From Alterileibacterium massiliense (GTDB lineage: Bacteria > Bacillota > Clostridia > Peptostreptococcales > Anaerovoracaceae), in assembly GCF_900104645.1 (NCBI RefSeq), contig NZ_FNWE01000002.1, positions 1 to 64,000 of the forward strand: DNA of 64,000 nucleotides. The letters are read 5' to 3'. Below the pieces are notes generated by a model that worked only from the letters and a program-made list of their open reading frames with translations, was not told where the DNA came from and did not search any database. This document shows positions 61,398 through 64,000 of this stretch, piece after piece. How positions within the stretch are numbered: the stretch's first letter is position 1; each line of letters opens with the position of its first letter. Both the position numbers and the translations under genes were made by a program.

Positions 61398-61976
61398 TCA
61401 GACTCCTAACAATGCCCCTGCTATGCCCATAACTATCATAACCTTTATCGGGCTGATTTTAAATTTTCCTATCGCTATTATGGTCAGCAAAGCGATTATA
61501 ATTGCTATCACATCTACCCCGCTTGCCCACGTAGAAATTGAACCTATTATATTTGAGCCGAGTGCCCTTTCCGTCAAAAATGCGGGCTTGCTCATCGTTA
61601 TCGCAGCGAGAGCGACCATCGCAACCGTTGCAGGCTTTACCTCGTTAATCACACCCATGATATAATCGCTTTTCTTGTGCCTCTCCATTATAATTGCGAC
61701 AACACATACTATCAAAAATGCCGGAATGGCGACACCTAGCGTCGCAACGATTGAGCCTCCAATCCCCGCTGATAGATAGCCTATATATGTAGCTGCATTT
61801 ACCGCAACAGGTCCTGGGGTTGTCTGAGAAATTGCAACTATATCTGCGAATTGATATTGATTAATATGCGTAAAAATCTGTATATTCTCATAAATCAAAC
61901 CTATGATTGCCATTCCTCCGCCAAATCCGAAAGTACCTATTTTGAAAAATGCCCAAAAAAGCTCGAGATATATCAT
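61398..61976 (-). CDS. Chromate transporter family protein, half subunit
   Basis: A 192-aa membrane protein with about six spans carrying the CHR signature FGFGGGMAIIGLI and QTTPGPVAVNAATYIGY. It overlaps the partner gene by four bases. Short-chain CHR proteins function as pairs of inverted halves. Chromate export is the named activity of the family, but in an anaerobe the physiological substrate may be another oxyanion such as sulfate. Confidence 0.88.
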   Translation of the reverse strand: MIYLELFWAFFKIGTFGFGGGMAIIGLIYENIQIFTHINQYQFADIVAISQTTPGPVAVNAATYIGYLSAGIGGSIVATLGVAIPAFLIVCVVAIIMERHKKSDYIMGVINEVKPATVAMVALAAITMSKPAFLTERALGSNIIGSISTWASGVDVIAIIIALLTIIAIGKFKISPIKVMIVMGIAGALLGV

Positions 61977-62518
61977 AGGTCATCACCCATCTTCTTAATA
62001 TTAAGATAAGTCTTTATAACTCCTAATATGATGAGCATCGATATTATAACCATAATGCTGATGTGCATAAATGCCATGAGTATAAATGCCAATACCGCAA
62101 TATTTGCTGATTCAATATCTTTTATCGCAACCTTTCCTATGGTATAGGTTGCATATGCAACCATGCCTGTTGCAGCAGCTCTAAGCCCGCCCATAGCACC
62201 AAGCACATAGGGATTGTCTTTTATAAAATTAAGTCCCATGGCAATAAAAATTATTATAACAAATGATGGCAAAATTACCCCAAAAGTTGCAACAAGGGAT
62301 CCAAGAAACTTACGCCTCTTAAACCCCACAAAAGTAGCCATATTGATCGCAATGACCCCCGGCAAGCTCTGGCACACCGTTATAATATCGAGCATTTCCT
62401 CGTCGTCGAACCATTTCTTGTCTTCTACCATGGCTTGCCTAAGGATAGGAATCATCGCAATTCCGCCTCCTATGGTAAAAAGTCCCATTTTAAAGAATAC
62501 TAGAAATAGTTCTAACAC
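61973..62518 (-). CDS. Chromate transporter family protein, half subunit
   Basis: The 181-aa partner has the other half's motifs: FTIGGGIAMIPILRQ and CQSLPGVIAINMATFVG. It starts with GTG one base after the proS stop, without a clear ribosome site, so it is probably translated by coupling. Placed between proS and cysS, it is part of the same long gene run. Confidence 0.88.
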   Translation of the reverse strand: MLELFLVFFKMGLFTIGGGIAMIPILRQAMVEDKKWFDDEEMLDIITVCQSLPGVIAINMATFVGFKRRKFLGSLVATFGVILPSFVIIIFIAMGLNFIKDNPYVLGAMGGLRAAATGMVAYATYTIGKVAIKDIESANIAVLAFILMAFMHISIMVIISMLIILGVIKTYLNIKKMGDDL

Positions 62519-64000
62519 TTATATACCAAATCTTTCTTTTTCTATCAATTTCTTAGCTGAAGAAATCGCTTCCTCTGCTGTAAGAACAGACATTTCGCTA
62601 TCTCTCCTCAGCTTATATTCTACTTTTCCCTCACCAGCCATCTTTCCTATCGTTATTCTGATAGGGATTCCAATTAGGTCTGCATCGTTAAATTTAACTC
62701 CGGCTCTTTCTTTTCTATCATCTACAAGAACCTCTATATTGTTCTTCATAAGCTCAGACTCTATCCTGTCTGCAAGCTCTTTTTGTGCCTCGTCCTCAGG
62801 CTTGATAAGAGTTATGATGACATGATAAGGTGCGACCGAAATTGGCCAGATAATTCCCTTGTCATCGTGACACTGGTCTACTATGGCTTGAAGCGTTCTT
62901 GTAATGCCTATTCCATAACATCCCATCCAGTACACATTCTCATTGCCTTTTTCATCTTTATAATATGTCTTTAATGATTCAGAATACTTTGTTCCAAGCT
63001 TGAATATCTGTCCTACTTCAATTCCCCTCGTGTGCTTTACAGGCTTGCCACACTTAGGGCATGGTGCTCCTTCTTCTAGAACTTTAACATCGGTCAAAAT
63101 GTCCGCCTTATAATCTCTGCCATAGCAAACTCCCGTGTAATGATAATCTTCTTCATTAGCACCCGTGCACATATTTACAGTGCCTTCCAGCTCGCTATCA
63201 ACAACTACCTTGCAATTGTGCAATCCGACCGGACCCGTAAATCCTCCGACGATGCCCGTCGCAGGACCCATGTCATTTTCGTCAGCAAATTCTATAAAAT
63301 GTTCAGGAATATCTAAGGCGTTTACAAGCTTTACCATGTTAAGTTCTCGATCTCCCCTTATGAATACCGCAACATATTCCGACGGATTGAGTTCTTCATC
63401 ATAGGTAACAAACATGAGTGCCTTGATAGATTTCTTTTTATCTATACCTAGGTATTCGCACACCTCTTTAATAGTTTTTGTGCTAGGCGTATGAACCTTC
63501 TTTAATTCCTGAGGTTCTTCCACTATAGGTTTTTCGTCAACACAAGCCGCTCTTTCGACTGTAGCAGCCATATCGCAGCTCTCACAGTACACGAGCTCGC
63601 TTTCACCATTGCTTGATAAGGCAGAGAATTCGTGCGAATTGCTACCTCCTATTGCCCCATTGTCAGCCTCTACAACCCTGAAATTCAGTCCGCATCTTTT
63701 AAAAATTCTTTCATATGACTTATATTCTTCTTCATAAGAGGCATCGAGCTCCTCTTTATTTCTATCAAAGGTATAAGCATCTTTCATGAGAAATTCTCTA
63801 GACCTCATAAGCCCATATCTTGGGCGAGCTTCATCTCTATATTTGAGCTGAATCTGGTAAAAATTCATCGGAAGCTCTTTATACGACGAAACTTCGTTTT
63901 TAACTATATTTGTAATCATCTCTTCGCAGGTCGGTGCTAGGCAAAAATCTCTGTTATTTCTGTCCTGAATTCTCCATAATTCAGGTCCATACGCATACCA
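62519..64000 (-). CDS. proS: Prolyl-tRNA synthetase, 5' end outside the window
   Basis: 493 codons of a bacterial-type ProRS are visible; about 75 N-terminal residues lie beyond the window edge. Class II motif 2 is seen in APTCEEMITNIVKNEV and YRDEARPRYGLMRSREFLMKDAY. The editing (INS) domain is present (about GIDKKKSIKALMFVTYDEEL through GPVGLHNCKVV), then a CPKCGK zinc-like pair, motif 3 GCYGIGITRTL and an anticodon-binding domain. The usual GPTHEE reads APTCEE here. Confidence 0.96.
   Translation of the reverse strand, partial: WYAYGPELWRIQDRNNRDFCLAPTCEEMITNIVKNEVSSYKELPMNFYQIQLKYRDEARPRYGLMRSREFLMKDAYTFDRNKEELDASYEEEYKSYERIFKRCGLNFRVVEADNGAIGGSNSHEFSALSSNGESELVYCESCDMAATVERAACVDEKPIVEEPQELKKVHTPSTKTIKEVCEYLGIDKKKSIKALMFVTYDEELNPSEYVAVFIRGDRELNMVKLVNALDIPEHFIEFADENDMGPATGIVGGFTGPVGLHNCKVVVDSELEGTVNMCTGANEEDYHYTGVCYGRDYKADILTDVKVLEEGAPCPKCGKPVKHTRGIEVGQIFKLGTKYSESLKTYYKDEKGNENVYWMGCYGIGITRTLQAIVDQCHDDKGIIWPISVAPYHVIITLIKPEDEAQKELADRIESELMKNNIEVLVDDRKERAGVKFNDADLIGIPIRITIGKMAGEGKVEYKLRRDSEMSVLTAEEAISSAKKLIEKERFGI

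Overview
The window looks like a chromosomal segment of an AT-rich, anaerobic, low-GC Gram-positive bacterium of the class Clostridia. The evidence is Firmicutes-type ribosomal and RNA polymerase gene order, strong TTGACA/TATAAT promoters, AGGAGG ribosome binding sites, oxygen-sensitive ferredoxin enzymes (indolepyruvate:ferredoxin oxidoreductase, carbon monoxide dehydrogenase), an ECF transporter module and sortase-type surface proteins. A Family XIII / Anaerovoracaceae-type organism (Mogibacterium or a relative) would fit, but that is a guess; the 16S gene at 3400-4918 would settle it. 

Layout. 1-5189: a complete rRNA operon on the minus strand (16S, tRNA-Ala, 23S, 5S) with a near-consensus promoter. 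5253-8724: a membrane protein, then iorBA. 8858-10820: a plus-strand lysine riboswitch with a visible terminator and antiterminator, controlling an NhaC-type transporter. 10925-15811: a minus-strand operon glnS, FHA-FtsW, PBP, linking one tRNA synthetase with a cell-wall glycosyltransferase/transpeptidase pair. 15815-20826: two ABC ATPase-permease fusion proteins behind a promoter that carries a 9-bp palindrome. 20881-21964: class I fructose-bisphosphate aldolase. 21965-26500: an AT-rich accessory stretch with a broken ORF, a 22-bp hairpin, a lipoprotein, unknown genes, a 49-aa small gene and a frameshifted sortase-anchored surface protein. 26707-28919: tRNA-Gly and a KtrBA potassium uptake system. 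28922-33576: ecfA1-ecfA2-ecfT and a TrmB-aminotransferase fusion. 33639-35224: thioredoxin behind a surface protein interrupted in its signal peptide. 35380-39534: Rrf2 regulator, CooS, CooF and a flavoprotein. 39694-55455: the ribosomal/RNA polymerase block rpmG-secE-nusG-rplKA-rplJL-rpoBC-rpsLG-fusA-tuf. 55462-64000: proS (cut by the window edge), two chromate transporter halves, cysS, mrnC, thyA, dfrA, rlmB, a patatin and a 3D-domain protein. 

The most striking observation is a probable phase-variation system acting on cell-surface proteins. I noticed only three runs of seven or more G or C bases, and all are at or near surface-protein genes. One G8 run lies inside the signal-peptide codons of the protein at 33958-35224 and puts it out of frame; seven Gs would restore a complete signal peptide and mature protein. 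A second G8 run fills the spacer of a TTGCAA-17-TAGAAT promoter immediately upstream of the surface protein at 24987-26428, so a change in run length would change promoter spacing. A C7 run lies 100 bp upstream next to another TTGCAA hexamer. The same surface protein is also broken at an A5 run in its coding region. A second theme is low-complexity insertion: an ABC transporter, EcfA1 and the 3D-domain protein each carry a repetitive hydrophilic segment. Two Rosetta-stone fusions (FHA-FtsW and TrmB-aminotransferase) also deserve attention.
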